Source: JBBWZH01 sp035544115
Lineage (GTDB): Bacteria; Actinomycetota; Actinomycetes; Mycobacteriales; CADCTP01
DNA length: 64,000 nt
Reading direction: 5' to 3'
Assembly (NCBI GenBank): GCA_963714145.1
Contig: OY970235.1
Location: 2,976,001-3,040,000, forward strand
In this document: positions 57,127-64,000 of the stretch, in pieces
Layout of the letters: every line of letters starts with the position of its first letter
Numbering within the stretch: the stretch's first letter is position 1
Position numbers and translations under genes: made by a program
Notes under the pieces: model-generated
The model's database searches: none
Seen by the model: only the letters and a program-made list of their open reading frames with translations
Told to the model about the DNA's origin: nothing

Positions 57127-59562
57127 TCAGCCGTGGGACGCGGCGGCAGGCGGGTCGGTGGTCTGCTCCGCGGGTGGTTGGTTGCCGACCAGGCCGGCGG
57201 TCTGGTGCGGGCTGACGGCGTGCAGCACGGTGTGGGTGTCGGCGGCGGCCAGGTCGATGATGTCGAAGCCACCGGCGCCGGTGCCGGCGGTCAGCGTGGC
57301 GAGCCCGGCGCGGCGCTGGAAGAACGTCTGCCGGACCTGCCAGCCGACCACCCCGCGCTGGTCCAGCACCACCTCGTGCCGGCGCAGCGATCCGGACCGG
57401 ACGGCCAGCGCGCGGTCGTCCAGACCGTGCCCGAGGCCGCGGTACCGGTCCAGCCCCAGCGGGACGCCGAGCAGGGTCAGCGCGCCGAGCGGGATCGCCG
57501 CCCACCACCAGCGCAGCCCAACCGCGACCAGCGCGAGCAGCAGCCAGGGCAGGGTGGCCCGCAGCAGCCGCCGGCGCCGGGCCGCCGGCGGGTGCGGGCG
57601 CAGCTCACCGGTGAACGGGAGGATCTTGTCCGCCACGGCCCGGGCAACGGTCGCCGGGCCGAGCGGGAGCAACTGGCCGCGCCGGGTGTTGTCGCCGCCC
57701 AGCCCGGTGACCAGCGCGGTCAACCGGGCCGCCCGGACCAGCCGGAGCGAGAGCGGCTCGGCCAGCGAGTAGCCGCGGATCCGGGCCACCTCCAGCGAGA
57801 CCTGCCGGCGGGAGAGCAGCCCGCGCTCGCTGACCAGCGACCCGCCGCGCCGGGCCAGCGTGAAGCCCCAGTTGCCGACCGCGGCGGTGGCCACCGCGCC
57901 GACCGCGCACACCGCCAGCGCCGCAACGGCCAGCCCGGCTACCTCCAGCGGGCCGAACCGGCTGTCCCCGATCGCGTGGGCCACCCGGTCGAACCAGGGG
58001 ATGTGCAGGTCGTCCAGGTACTGCTGCAGCGCGGCCACCGCCGCCACCGGCGCCAGCAGGTACGAGCCCACCAGCGGCGCGTAGAGCAACCAGCTCGGCC
58101 GCAGCCGGGCCAACTCGGTCACCGGTTCCGCGGCCGGCGCCGGCCAACCCGCACCGGCCCAGCCAGGGGAGGCCCAGCCCGGGTCGGCCCCGCCCGGATC
58201 CGGCGGTGCCGCGCCGACCGGCCCGGGCCCGCCGCCGACCGGACCGGCACCGACCGGACCGGCACCGCGCCAACCATCACCGGGCCGACCAGCACCGTCC
58301 GGACCGGCACCGTCAGACCCGCCACCAACCGGACCGGCACCCTCGCCACCGGCAGCACCCTGCCGACCCGCACCGCCCCCACCGGCGCCATCCGGTCCGG
58401 CCCCGTCCGGCGCCGGAATGGCACCAGCCCCCGGCACAGCCGATCCCGGCATGGCGGCCCGCGGCACAGCCGATCCCGGCACGGCGACCCCCGGCACGGC
58501 GGCCCCCGACACAGCCGATCCCGGCGCAGCAGCGCCCGGCACAGCCGATCCCGGCATGGCGGCCCCGGGCGCAGCGGCGCCCGGCGCGGCAGGCCTGCCG
58601 CCCGCAGCGCCCGGCGCGGCAGGCCTGCCGCCCACGGTGGCCGGCCAGCCGGGCGGGGCGCCGGACGGCACCTCGCGTAGCAGCAGGCGGCGCAGCCGGC
58701 CGGCCTCGGCGACGCTGACCGCGTCCAGCACGGCCTCGTCGTGCCGGCCGCCGGTGGCGGCGGCGTCCACCCGGAGCGCGGCGATGCCGAGCAGCCGCTG
58801 GACAGCGGTGGAGTGCACGTCCACGCCGCGGATCCGGTCCAGCGGGACGACGGTGAGCGAGCGTTGCAGCAGGCCGCGCTGTACCACCAGCCGGCCGTCG
58901 GCTACCGCGTATTCGAACCGGATCCACTCCACCAGCGCCGACCCGAGAGTGACCGCGACGACCGCGACGACCGCCAGCACCGCGGTGGTCAACCGGAACC
59001 GGCCGCTGATCCCGAACCCGGCCAGCAGCGCGACCAGCAGACCCCACCGCTGCCGCAGCGACGAGAGGCTGAGCAACCGCGACACGAGCGACCGCGCGTC
59101 CAGCCGGCGTAACCCACCCGCCGCCCACGGCATCGGGCCTATCGGCGCCGGGGCTATCGGCCCCGGGCCTATCGGCGCCTGGCCGCCCGGCACCACGCCG
59201 CCCAACACCGGGCCGCCCGGCACCACGCCGCCCAACACCGGGCCGCCCCGCTCCGGGCCGCCCCGCTCCGGGCCGCCCCGCTCCGGGCCGCCCGACACCG
59301 GGCCGCCCGGCTCCGGTAGGCCACCGCCGGCCCTGGCCGCACCGGCAGGACCGGCCAGGCCGGCACCGGCCACCACCCCGGCCGGGCCGCCCGGCTCACG
59401 TCGGCCCCGATCCCCACCGGCCGGATCGGCCGCGCCGTGACCGCCCGGCTCACGTCGGCCACCACCCCCACTGGCCGGATCGGCCGCGCTGTGACCGCCC
59501 GGCCCCGGGTCGCCCGGCGGTGCGTCCGGTGCGGCAGGGCGATCGCGGTCCGGGTCGGTCAC
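57127..59562 (-). CDS. Bacterial PH-domain membrane protein with long low-complexity linkers
   Basis: This protein of about 811 residues resembles YdbT-type proteins with bacterial PH (DUF304) domains: RFEYAVADGRLVVQRGLLQRSLTVVPLDRIRGVDVHSTAVQRLLGI, RGGSLVSERGLLSRRQVSLEVARIRGYSL, and GSLRRHEVVLDQRGVVGWQVRQTFFQRRAGL, with membrane helices before each. The first 145 residues and a central stretch (about residues 290-480) are Gly/Pro/Ala-rich near-repeats. The GTG start overlaps the stop of the smaller PH protein (GTGA). Start assignment depends on that overlap; a later start near 59130 would remove the N-terminal low-complexity part. Confidence 0.78.
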   Translation of the reverse strand: MTDPDRDRPAAPDAPPGDPGPGGHSAADPASGGGGRREPGGHGAADPAGGDRGRREPGGPAGVVAGAGLAGPAGAARAGGGLPEPGGPVSGGPERGGPERGGPERGGPVLGGVVPGGPVLGGVVPGGQAPIGPGPIAPAPIGPMPWAAGGLRRLDARSLVSRLLSLSSLRQRWGLLVALLAGFGISGRFRLTTAVLAVVAVVAVTLGSALVEWIRFEYAVADGRLVVQRGLLQRSLTVVPLDRIRGVDVHSTAVQRLLGIAALRVDAAATGGRHDEAVLDAVSVAEAGRLRRLLLREVPSGAPPGWPATVGGRPAAPGAAGGRPAAPGAAAPGAAMPGSAVPGAAAPGSAVSGAAVPGVAVPGSAVPRAAMPGSAVPGAGAIPAPDGAGPDGAGGGGAGRQGAAGGEGAGPVGGGSDGAGPDGAGRPGDGWRGAGPVGAGPVGGGPGPVGAAPPDPGGADPGWASPGWAGAGWPAPAAEPVTELARLRPSWLLYAPLVGSYLLAPVAAVAALQQYLDDLHIPWFDRVAHAIGDSRFGPLEVAGLAVAALAVCAVGAVATAAVGNWGFTLARRGGSLVSERGLLSRRQVSLEVARIRGYSLAEPLSLRLVRAARLTALVTGLGGDNTRRGQLLPLGPATVARAVADKILPFTGELRPHPPAARRRRLLRATLPWLLLALVAVGLRWWWAAIPLGALTLLGVPLGLDRYRGLGHGLDDRALAVRSGSLRRHEVVLDQRGVVGWQVRQTFFQRRAGLATLTAGTGAGGFDIIDLAAADTHTVLHAVSPHQTAGLVGNQPPAEQTTDPPAAASHG

Positions 59563-60065
59563 GTGACCTCGTCGCGGACGGCGTTGGCGCGCAGGGCCAG
59601 GTCGTGCGCGACGGCGTCGGCGGTGCCGGCGGCCAGGTGCTCGATGTCGGTGGAGCCGGCGTGCGAGGCGGTCCGGATGATCACCGTGGACAGCCCGAGG
59701 AGCTGCTGCACCGGGCCGCGGGTGGTGTCGACGGTCTGGATGCGGGCCACCGGGACGATCCGCCAGGTCCGGGTGAGCCAGCCGACCTGCGTGTAGACGA
59801 CCTGGTCGGTGATCTCCCAGCGGTGGATCCGGTACCGCCAGAGCGGCTGCACGACGACCAGCGCGACGGCCAGCGGCAGCGCCACCCAGGGCAGCACGTC
59901 GGCGATCGTGCGGGCGGCGCCGGCGTCGGCCGGCACCGCGAACCAGGCCGAGGCCGAGGCGCCGCCGAAGATGACCGCGACCAGCAGCCCTTCCGCGGCC
60001 CAGAGCCACCGCGCGTTGGGGTGCACCCGGTACCGCGGCACTCGAAGCGGCACGTCGGCGCCCAC
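59559..60065 (-). CDS. Bacterial PH-domain membrane protein (YdbS type)
   Basis: This 168-residue protein has two membrane helices (LLVAVIFGGASASAWFA and LPWVALPLAVALVVVQPLW) followed by a DUF304 PH domain (RWEITDQVVYTQVGWLTRTWRIVPVARIQTVDTTRGPVQQLLGLS). It pairs with the larger PH protein, the usual YdbS-YdbT arrangement. The GTG at 60065 gives the family length; the frame continues upstream through a minisatellite that is not expected to be coding. Confidence 0.87.
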   Translation of the reverse strand: MGADVPLRVPRYRVHPNARWLWAAEGLLVAVIFGGASASAWFAVPADAGAARTIADVLPWVALPLAVALVVVQPLWRYRIHRWEITDQVVYTQVGWLTRTWRIVPVARIQTVDTTRGPVQQLLGLSTVIIRTASHAGSTDIEHLAAGTADAVAHDLALRANAVRDEVT

Positions 60066-60099
60066 GCCGCCATCGTAGGCGGCCGGATCCTCGGCGGCC

Positions 60100-60432
60100 G
60101 GATCGCAGGCGCCCGGATCACAGACGCCCGGATCACAGAGGTCCGGACCGCAGACGCCAGGACCAGACGCCCAGACCGCAGACGCCCAGACCGCAGACGC
60201 CCAGACCGCAGACGCCCGGATCACAGAGGTCCGGACCGCAGACGCCAGGACCAGACGCCCAGACCGCAGACGCCCGGACCGCAGGCACCCGGACCGCAGA
60301 CGCCGGACCGCAGGCACCCGGACCGCAGACGCCGGACCGCAGGCACCCGGACCGCAGACGCCGGACCGCAGACGCCCGGACCGCAGACGCCCAGATCGCA
60401 GGCACCCGGACCGCAGACGCCCGGACCGCGGG
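60100..60432. repeat. Minisatellite of about 15-bp units
   Basis: Variants of GGACCGCAGACGCCC and CAGACGCCCAGACCG are repeated about 20 times with small insertions, including two copies of a larger block holding GGATCACAGAGGTCC. It lies between the PfpI-type gene and the PH-domain genes and should be prone to slippage. Confidence 0.92.
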
Positions 60433-60433
60433 C

Positions 60434-61045
60434 TCAGCGCGATGTCCGCCCGGGGGCCTTGCGGGTGGTCTTCCGGGCCGGCCGGATCGGGTTGGCGGCG
60501 AAGGCGCGGACCGCCTCGCGGCAGAACGCCGGCAGGTCGTCCGGCCTGCGGCTGGTCACCAGCGGGTAGCCGGCGTCGGTGCAGACGACGACGTCCCGGT
60601 CGACCCAGGTGCCGCCGGCGTTGGTGATGTCGGTGTGCAGGCTGGGCCAGGAGGTCAGCGTGTTGCCGCGGACCGCGCCGGCCTCGATCAGGGTCCACAG
60701 GGCGTGGCAGATCGCGGCCACCGGCTTGCCGGCGGTCGCGAAGCCGCGGGCGAAGGCGACGGCCTCGCCGTCCATCCGCAGCTGGTCGGGGTTGGCGACG
60801 CCGCCGGGCAGCAGCAGGCCGGCGTAGTCGCCCGCCCGGGCCTCGGCGACCGGCTGGTGCACCGGGAACTTGCCGGCCCGGCTCAGGTGGTTGTACGCCT
60901 GCACGATGCCGGGCCGCGGCGCGACCAGCACGGGTGTGCCGCCGGCGGACTCGATCGCCGCCCAGGGGTCGGTCAGCTCGATCTGCTCGACGCCCTCGTT
61001 CGCGACGAGGAAGGCGATGCGCTTGCCGGCGAGTTCGCCAACCAC
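60434..61045 (-). CDS. DJ-1/PfpI family protein
   Basis: This 203-residue protein has the DJ-1/PfpI fold with nucleophile Cys in AAICHALWTLIEAGAVRG and GLLLPGGVANPDQLR. Close relatives are YhbO-type stress proteins or deglycases. A basic tail (KTTRKAPGRTSR) follows the domain. The GTG at 61045 has GAGGGG upstream. Confidence 0.9.
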   Translation of the reverse strand: MVGELAGKRIAFLVANEGVEQIELTDPWAAIESAGGTPVLVAPRPGIVQAYNHLSRAGKFPVHQPVAEARAGDYAGLLLPGGVANPDQLRMDGEAVAFARGFATAGKPVAAICHALWTLIEAGAVRGNTLTSWPSLHTDITNAGGTWVDRDVVVCTDAGYPLVTSRRPDDLPAFCREAVRAFAANPIRPARKTTRKAPGRTSR

Positions 61046-61060
61046 GACGGACCCCTCTCA

Positions 61061-61092
61061 GTCGGGTAGGCCTGCTCTATCGCCTACCCGAC
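61061..61092 (-). terminator. Terminator hairpin after pfkA
   Basis: GTCGGGTAGGC (61061-61071) and GCCTACCCGAC (61082-61092) form a perfect 11-base stem with a ten-base loop, 43 bases past the pfkA stop and just before the ribosome site of the DJ-1/PfpI gene. It probably separates the two minus-strand genes. Confidence 0.8.
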
Positions 61093-61134
61093 CGCCCGCG
61101 CCGGTAACCCGCGACCCGCCGACGACACCCCGGC

Positions 61135-62160
61135 TCAGCCGAAGAAGACCTCGACCTCGGCGTACCGCTCCAGCGGGACCGTCTTCAGCTCCGCGGTCGC
61201 CTCGGCCAGCGGCACCTTGACGATGTCGGTGCCGCGCAGCGCGACCATGTTGCCGAACGCGCCGGAGTGCGCGGCGTCGATCGCGGCCAGCCCGAACCGG
61301 GTGGCCAGCACCCGGTCGAACGCGGTCGGCGTGCCGCCGCGCTGGATGTGCCCGAGCACCGCGGTGCGGGACTCCTTGCCGGTCCGGCGCTCCACCTCCT
61401 CGGCCAGCATCTGCCCGATGCCGCCGAGCCGGACGTGCCCGAACGCGTCGAGCTCGCCGGCCTGCAGGCTCATCGTGCCCTCCTTAGGCGTCGCGCCCTC
61501 GGCCACCACGACGATCGGCGAGTAGTGCGTCTCGAACCGCTTCTCCACGTACGCGCAGACCTCGTCCACGTCGAACGGGCGCTCCGGGATCAGGATGACG
61601 TTGGCGCCGCCGGCCATCCCGGCGTGCAGCGCGATCCAGCCGGCGTGCCGGCCCATCACCTCGACGATCATCGCGCGGTGGTGGCTCTCCGCGGTGGTGT
61701 GCAGCCGGTCGATCGCCTCCATCGCGATGTTCACGGCGGTGTCGAAGCCGAACGTGTAGTCGGTCGCGGCGAGGTCGTTGTCGATCGTCTTCGGCACCCC
61801 GACGACCGGGACGTCCTCGGCGGCCAGCCGGTTGGCCACGCCGAGCGTGTCCTCCCCGCCGATCGCGATCAGGGCGTCCACATTGTTGTCACGGAGCATC
61901 TGCCGGACCTTGTCCGGCCCGCCGTCGATCTTGTACGGGTTGGTCCGCGAGGTGCCGAGGATGGTGCCACCGCGCGGCAGGATGCCGCGCACCTCCGGCA
62001 CGCCGAGCGGGCCGTGGTCGCCCTCCACCGCGCCCCGCCAGCCGTCCCGGAAGCCCAGGAACTCGTGCCCGTACGCCTGGACGCCCTTGCGGACCACGGC
62101 CCGGATGACCGCGTTCAGACCGGGGCAGTCACCCCCGCCGGTGAGCACACCGATGCGCAT
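61135..62160 (-). CDS. pfkA: 6-phosphofructokinase, residues of the pyrophosphate-dependent type
   Basis: This 341-residue enzyme phosphorylates fructose-6-phosphate. Motifs are LTGGGDCPGLNAVIR, IGGEDTLGVA, GVPKTIDNDLAATDYTFGFDTAV and VMGRHAGWIALHAGMAGGANVILIPE. Asp104 and Lys124 are the residues that in the family replace the two glycines of ATP enzymes and favour pyrophosphate, as in the Amycolatopsis methanolica enzyme; if so, the reaction is reversible. GGGAGG precedes the ATG. A 16-base palindrome lies upstream. Confidence 0.94.
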   Translation of the reverse strand: MRIGVLTGGGDCPGLNAVIRAVVRKGVQAYGHEFLGFRDGWRGAVEGDHGPLGVPEVRGILPRGGTILGTSRTNPYKIDGGPDKVRQMLRDNNVDALIAIGGEDTLGVANRLAAEDVPVVGVPKTIDNDLAATDYTFGFDTAVNIAMEAIDRLHTTAESHHRAMIVEVMGRHAGWIALHAGMAGGANVILIPERPFDVDEVCAYVEKRFETHYSPIVVVAEGATPKEGTMSLQAGELDAFGHVRLGGIGQMLAEEVERRTGKESRTAVLGHIQRGGTPTAFDRVLATRFGLAAIDAAHSGAFGNMVALRGTDIVKVPLAEATAELKTVPLERYAEVEVFFG

Positions 62161-62208
62161 CCCGTTGCCTCCCTGTAAACGACCTGCAGCGCGCAGAGGA
62201 TAGCGACT

Positions 62209-62224
62209 CCTTGACCGGTCAAGG
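62209..62224. promoter_or_regulatory. Perfect 16-bp palindrome upstream of pfkA
   Basis: CCTTGACCGGTCAAGG is a perfect inverted repeat centred about 56 bases before the pfkA start. On the minus strand it overlaps a possible -35 (CCTTGA) with TATCCT at 62197-62202 as -10 at 16-base spacing. It is a candidate repressor or activator site. Confidence 0.6.
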
Positions 62225-62278
62225 CACGCCGCATCCGCGAACGGGGTGGTAGTTCACCTCGGCGTCGCCGAACGGTGC

Positions 62279-62782
62279 TCATTTCTCCCGGGCGGCCTGC
62301 AGCACGCGCCAGCGGGCCAGGTTGTGCCGGGCGTCGGCGAGCGCGTCGTGCTGATCGGGCGGGGCGGCCGGCAGCGGCGGGCGACCGACGTCGTCCCAGC
62401 GCTGCCGCAACTCGTTGGTGTAGCGCGGAATGGCCCGCGGCAGCGCCGGCATCGAGCCCCACAACTGGCAGAGCACCACGTGGTCGTAGGCGGCAAACCA
62501 GGCCCAGAGCTCGATCTCGGCGGCCGGCTCGGTGAGGAATGCGAGCAGGTCGGCGCGGATCCGGTCGCGGCTGCGCCAGGCCGGGTCGGCCGGCGGCGGC
62601 AGTTTGGCCAGCACATTGCGACGCACCCAGGCAATCGCCTTGTTCTCATCGAATTCCGTCGACACCGCGTAGAACTCGCGGCCGGTCTCGTCCACCACCC
62701 CGATCGATACCAGGTCGATGGTGAGACCGTCTTCAATGAACTCGCAGTCGTAAAAGTATCTATGTATGCCGGCCACCCGCAC
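62279..62782 (-). CDS. 3'-5' exoribonuclease, Rv2179c type
   Basis: This 167-residue protein has the DEDD-type opening RYFYDCEFIEDGLTIDLVSIGVVDETG with Asp and Glu metal ligands, the middle AWFAAYDHVVLCQLWGSM and the end HDALADARHNLARWRVL. Rv2179c is a structure-determined family member in the aroG neighbourhood. Start is uncertain: GTG at 62782 or 62776, or ATG at 62803; the family begins near the RYFYD segment. It is divergent from glpK with less than 30 bases between starts. Confidence 0.88.
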   Translation of the reverse strand: MRVAGIHRYFYDCEFIEDGLTIDLVSIGVVDETGREFYAVSTEFDENKAIAWVRRNVLAKLPPPADPAWRSRDRIRADLLAFLTEPAAEIELWAWFAAYDHVVLCQLWGSMPALPRAIPRYTNELRQRWDDVGRPPLPAAPPDQHDALADARHNLARWRVLQAAREK

Positions 62783-62810
62783 ACCGTACGGGACTGCGAT
62801 CATCCATGCC

Positions 62811-64000
62811 GTGACTGTCTTGGCCATCGATGCAGGGACCACCGGGGTGACCGCGCTCGTCGTGGACACGGACGGTTCGGTGGTCGCCCGGGGGTACCGC
62901 GAGTTCCCGCAGCTGTTCCCGCGACCGGGCTGGGTGGAGCACGAGCCGGAGGACATCTGGACCGCGACGCTGTCCGCCTGCCGGCAGGCGCTGGCCGCGG
63001 CCCCGCGCCGACCGACCGCGGTCGGGCTGACCAACCAGCGGGAGACCGCGGTGCTCTGGGACAAGCAGACCCTGCGCGCCCCGCGCACCGCGATCGTCTG
63101 GCAGGACCGCCGCTCAGCCGGCGTCTGCACCCGGCTGGCCGAGGCCGGCACCGAGGACCGGGTCCGGGAGCTGACGGGGCTGCGGCTGGACCCCTACTTC
63201 ACCGGCACCAAGTTGGCCTGGCTGGCCGAGCAGGGCGACCCGGCCTGGGCCGGCGTCCAGGCCGGCCGGGTCGCCGTCGGCACCGTGGACAGCTACCTGA
63301 TCGCCCGGCTCACCGGCGGCGCGCGGCACGTCACCGACCCCTCCAACGCGTCCCGCACGCTGCTGTACGACATCCGGGCCGGCGGCTGGTCGGACGAGCT
63401 GTGCGACCTGTTCGGCGTCCCGCGCGGCGCGCTGCCGGAGCTGGTGCCGTCGTCCGGCGAGGTGGGCCGGACCGACCCGGGCGGGTTCCTCGGGCTCGAC
63501 CTCCCGGTGGCCGGGATCGCCGGCGACCAGCAGGCGGCGCTGTTCGGCCAGGCCTGCTACGCCGCGGGCCAGTCCAAGTGCACCTACGGAACCGGCTCGT
63601 TCGTGCTGGTGAACACCGGCGGCGCGCCGGTCGCCTCGGCGGCCGGCCTGCTCACCACGGTGGCCTGGGATCTCGGCGCGGGCCCGGTGTACGCGCTGGA
63701 AGGCGCCATCTTCGTCACCGGCGCGGCGGTGCAGTGGCTGCGCGACGGGCTCGGCCTGATCGGCGCGGCGGCTGAGATCGAGGGCCTGGCCAGCTCGGTG
63801 CCGGACTCCGGCGGGCTGGTGTTCGTCCCCGCGCTGACCGGCCTCGGCGCCCCGGACTGGGACCCGCACGCGCGCGGCACGATCGTCGGCATCACCCGCG
63901 GCAGCACCCGGGCGCACCTGGCCCGGGCCACCCTGGAGGCGATCGCGTTCGAGGTGCGGGACGTGGTGGACGTGATGGTGGCCGAGGCCGGCGTCGAGGT
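62811..64000 (+). CDS. glpK: Glycerol kinase (FGGY family), truncated by the window edge
   Basis: The visible 396 residues carry the FGGY fold: VLAIDAGTTGVTALVVDTDGSVVARGYREFPQ, GLTNQRETAVLWD, TGLRLDPYFTGTKLAWL, TVDSYLIARLTGG, GIAGDQQAALFGQACYAAGQSKCTYGTGSFVLVNTG and VFVPALTGLGAPDWDPHARG. It phosphorylates glycerol to glycerol-3-phosphate. The GTG at 62811 is the only start before the first motif. The remaining C-terminal part lies beyond 64000. Confidence 0.93.
   Translation, partial: MTVLAIDAGTTGVTALVVDTDGSVVARGYREFPQLFPRPGWVEHEPEDIWTATLSACRQALAAAPRRPTAVGLTNQRETAVLWDKQTLRAPRTAIVWQDRRSAGVCTRLAEAGTEDRVRELTGLRLDPYFTGTKLAWLAEQGDPAWAGVQAGRVAVGTVDSYLIARLTGGARHVTDPSNASRTLLYDIRAGGWSDELCDLFGVPRGALPELVPSSGEVGRTDPGGFLGLDLPVAGIAGDQQAALFGQACYAAGQSKCTYGTGSFVLVNTGGAPVASAAGLLTTVAWDLGAGPVYALEGAIFVTGAAVQWLRDGLGLIGAAAEIEGLASSVPDSGGLVFVPALTGLGAPDWDPHARGTIVGITRGSTRAHLARATLEAIAFEVRDVVDVMVAEAGVE

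Noticed and set aside
60066..60698. N-terminal extension of the YdbS-type protein through the minisatellite
   Set aside because: It would add about 200 residues of arginine/glycine repeats unlike the family and overlap the PfpI gene.
1..64000. Insertion sequence, prophage, biosynthetic megasynthase or defence island
   Set aside because: No transposase, integrase, phage structural, NRPS/PKS, restriction or Cas proteins were seen on either strand.

Overview
The window is chromosomal DNA from a high-GC actinobacterium. Gene content and dispersed repeats look most like Micromonosporaceae (Salinispora, Micromonospora or Actinoplanes type); this placement is inference. GTG starts, ATGA/GTGA start-stop overlaps and probable leaderless starts are common. 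I saw no rRNA, tRNA, transposase, prophage or CRISPR array.

Layout. (1) 0-8.6 kb: mraZ with a four-repeat MraZ operator, a 20-bp repeat array, a small conserved protein, a methyltransferase, the moxR-DUF58-transglutaminase operon and a DUF3040 protein. (2) 8.7-12.2 kb: a minus-strand damage-tolerance block (DUF6504, SAV_6107/HEPN, methyltransferase, DNA polymerase IV) behind a perfect LexA-type SOS box. (3) 12.4-22.7 kb: assimilatory sulfur metabolism. cysC-cysD-cysN, an ABC transporter and siroheme synthase run left; sulfite reductase, a small zinc-ribbon protein and cysH run right. Each arm starts with a cysteine-containing leader peptide, and the two peptides are related. (4) 22.8-25.1 kb: phoD and a YbaK-type deacylase. 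(5) 25.3-41 kb: carotenoid genes (crtA-like, cruF, a glycosyltransferase, crtD-like, crtI, crtB, crtYc/crtYd) interleaved with metF, a GT87 protein and two polyprenol-phosphomannose mannosyltransferases. (6) 40.9-47.3 kb: thiamine genes (thiE, thiS, thiH, thiG) with a TPP riboswitch and a CTG-initiated thiH. (7) 47.4-56.4 kb: a lytic transglycosylase, a PknL-type kinase, a type I DAHP synthase behind an aromatic leader-peptide attenuator, an iron-box-controlled bfd-bfr pair, an acyltransferase, a patatin and a type II DAHP synthase. (8) 56.4-64 kb: a repeat-rich intergenic region, two bacterial PH-domain membrane proteins, a DJ-1/PfpI protein, a phosphofructokinase with pyrophosphate-type residues, an Rv2179c-type exoribonuclease and the 5' part of glpK.

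Several neighbours (mraZ, DUF3040, GNAT, metF, MptA-type enzyme, Rv2175c-type regulator, pknL, type II aroG, Rv2179c-type nuclease, GT87, acyltransferase) match the Mycobacterium tuberculosis Rv2166c-Rv2182c neighbourhood as I remember it. The window therefore looks like an old actinobacterial cell-envelope neighbourhood into which carotenoid, thiamine and sulfur genes are set.

The most interesting material is regulatory: the paired cysteine leader peptides with mutually exclusive RNA stems, the Trp-Phe-Tyr leader before one of two DAHP synthases, a translationally coupled 80-bp tandem repeat carrying its own ribosome site, and two distant arrays of the same 20-bp non-coding repeat.
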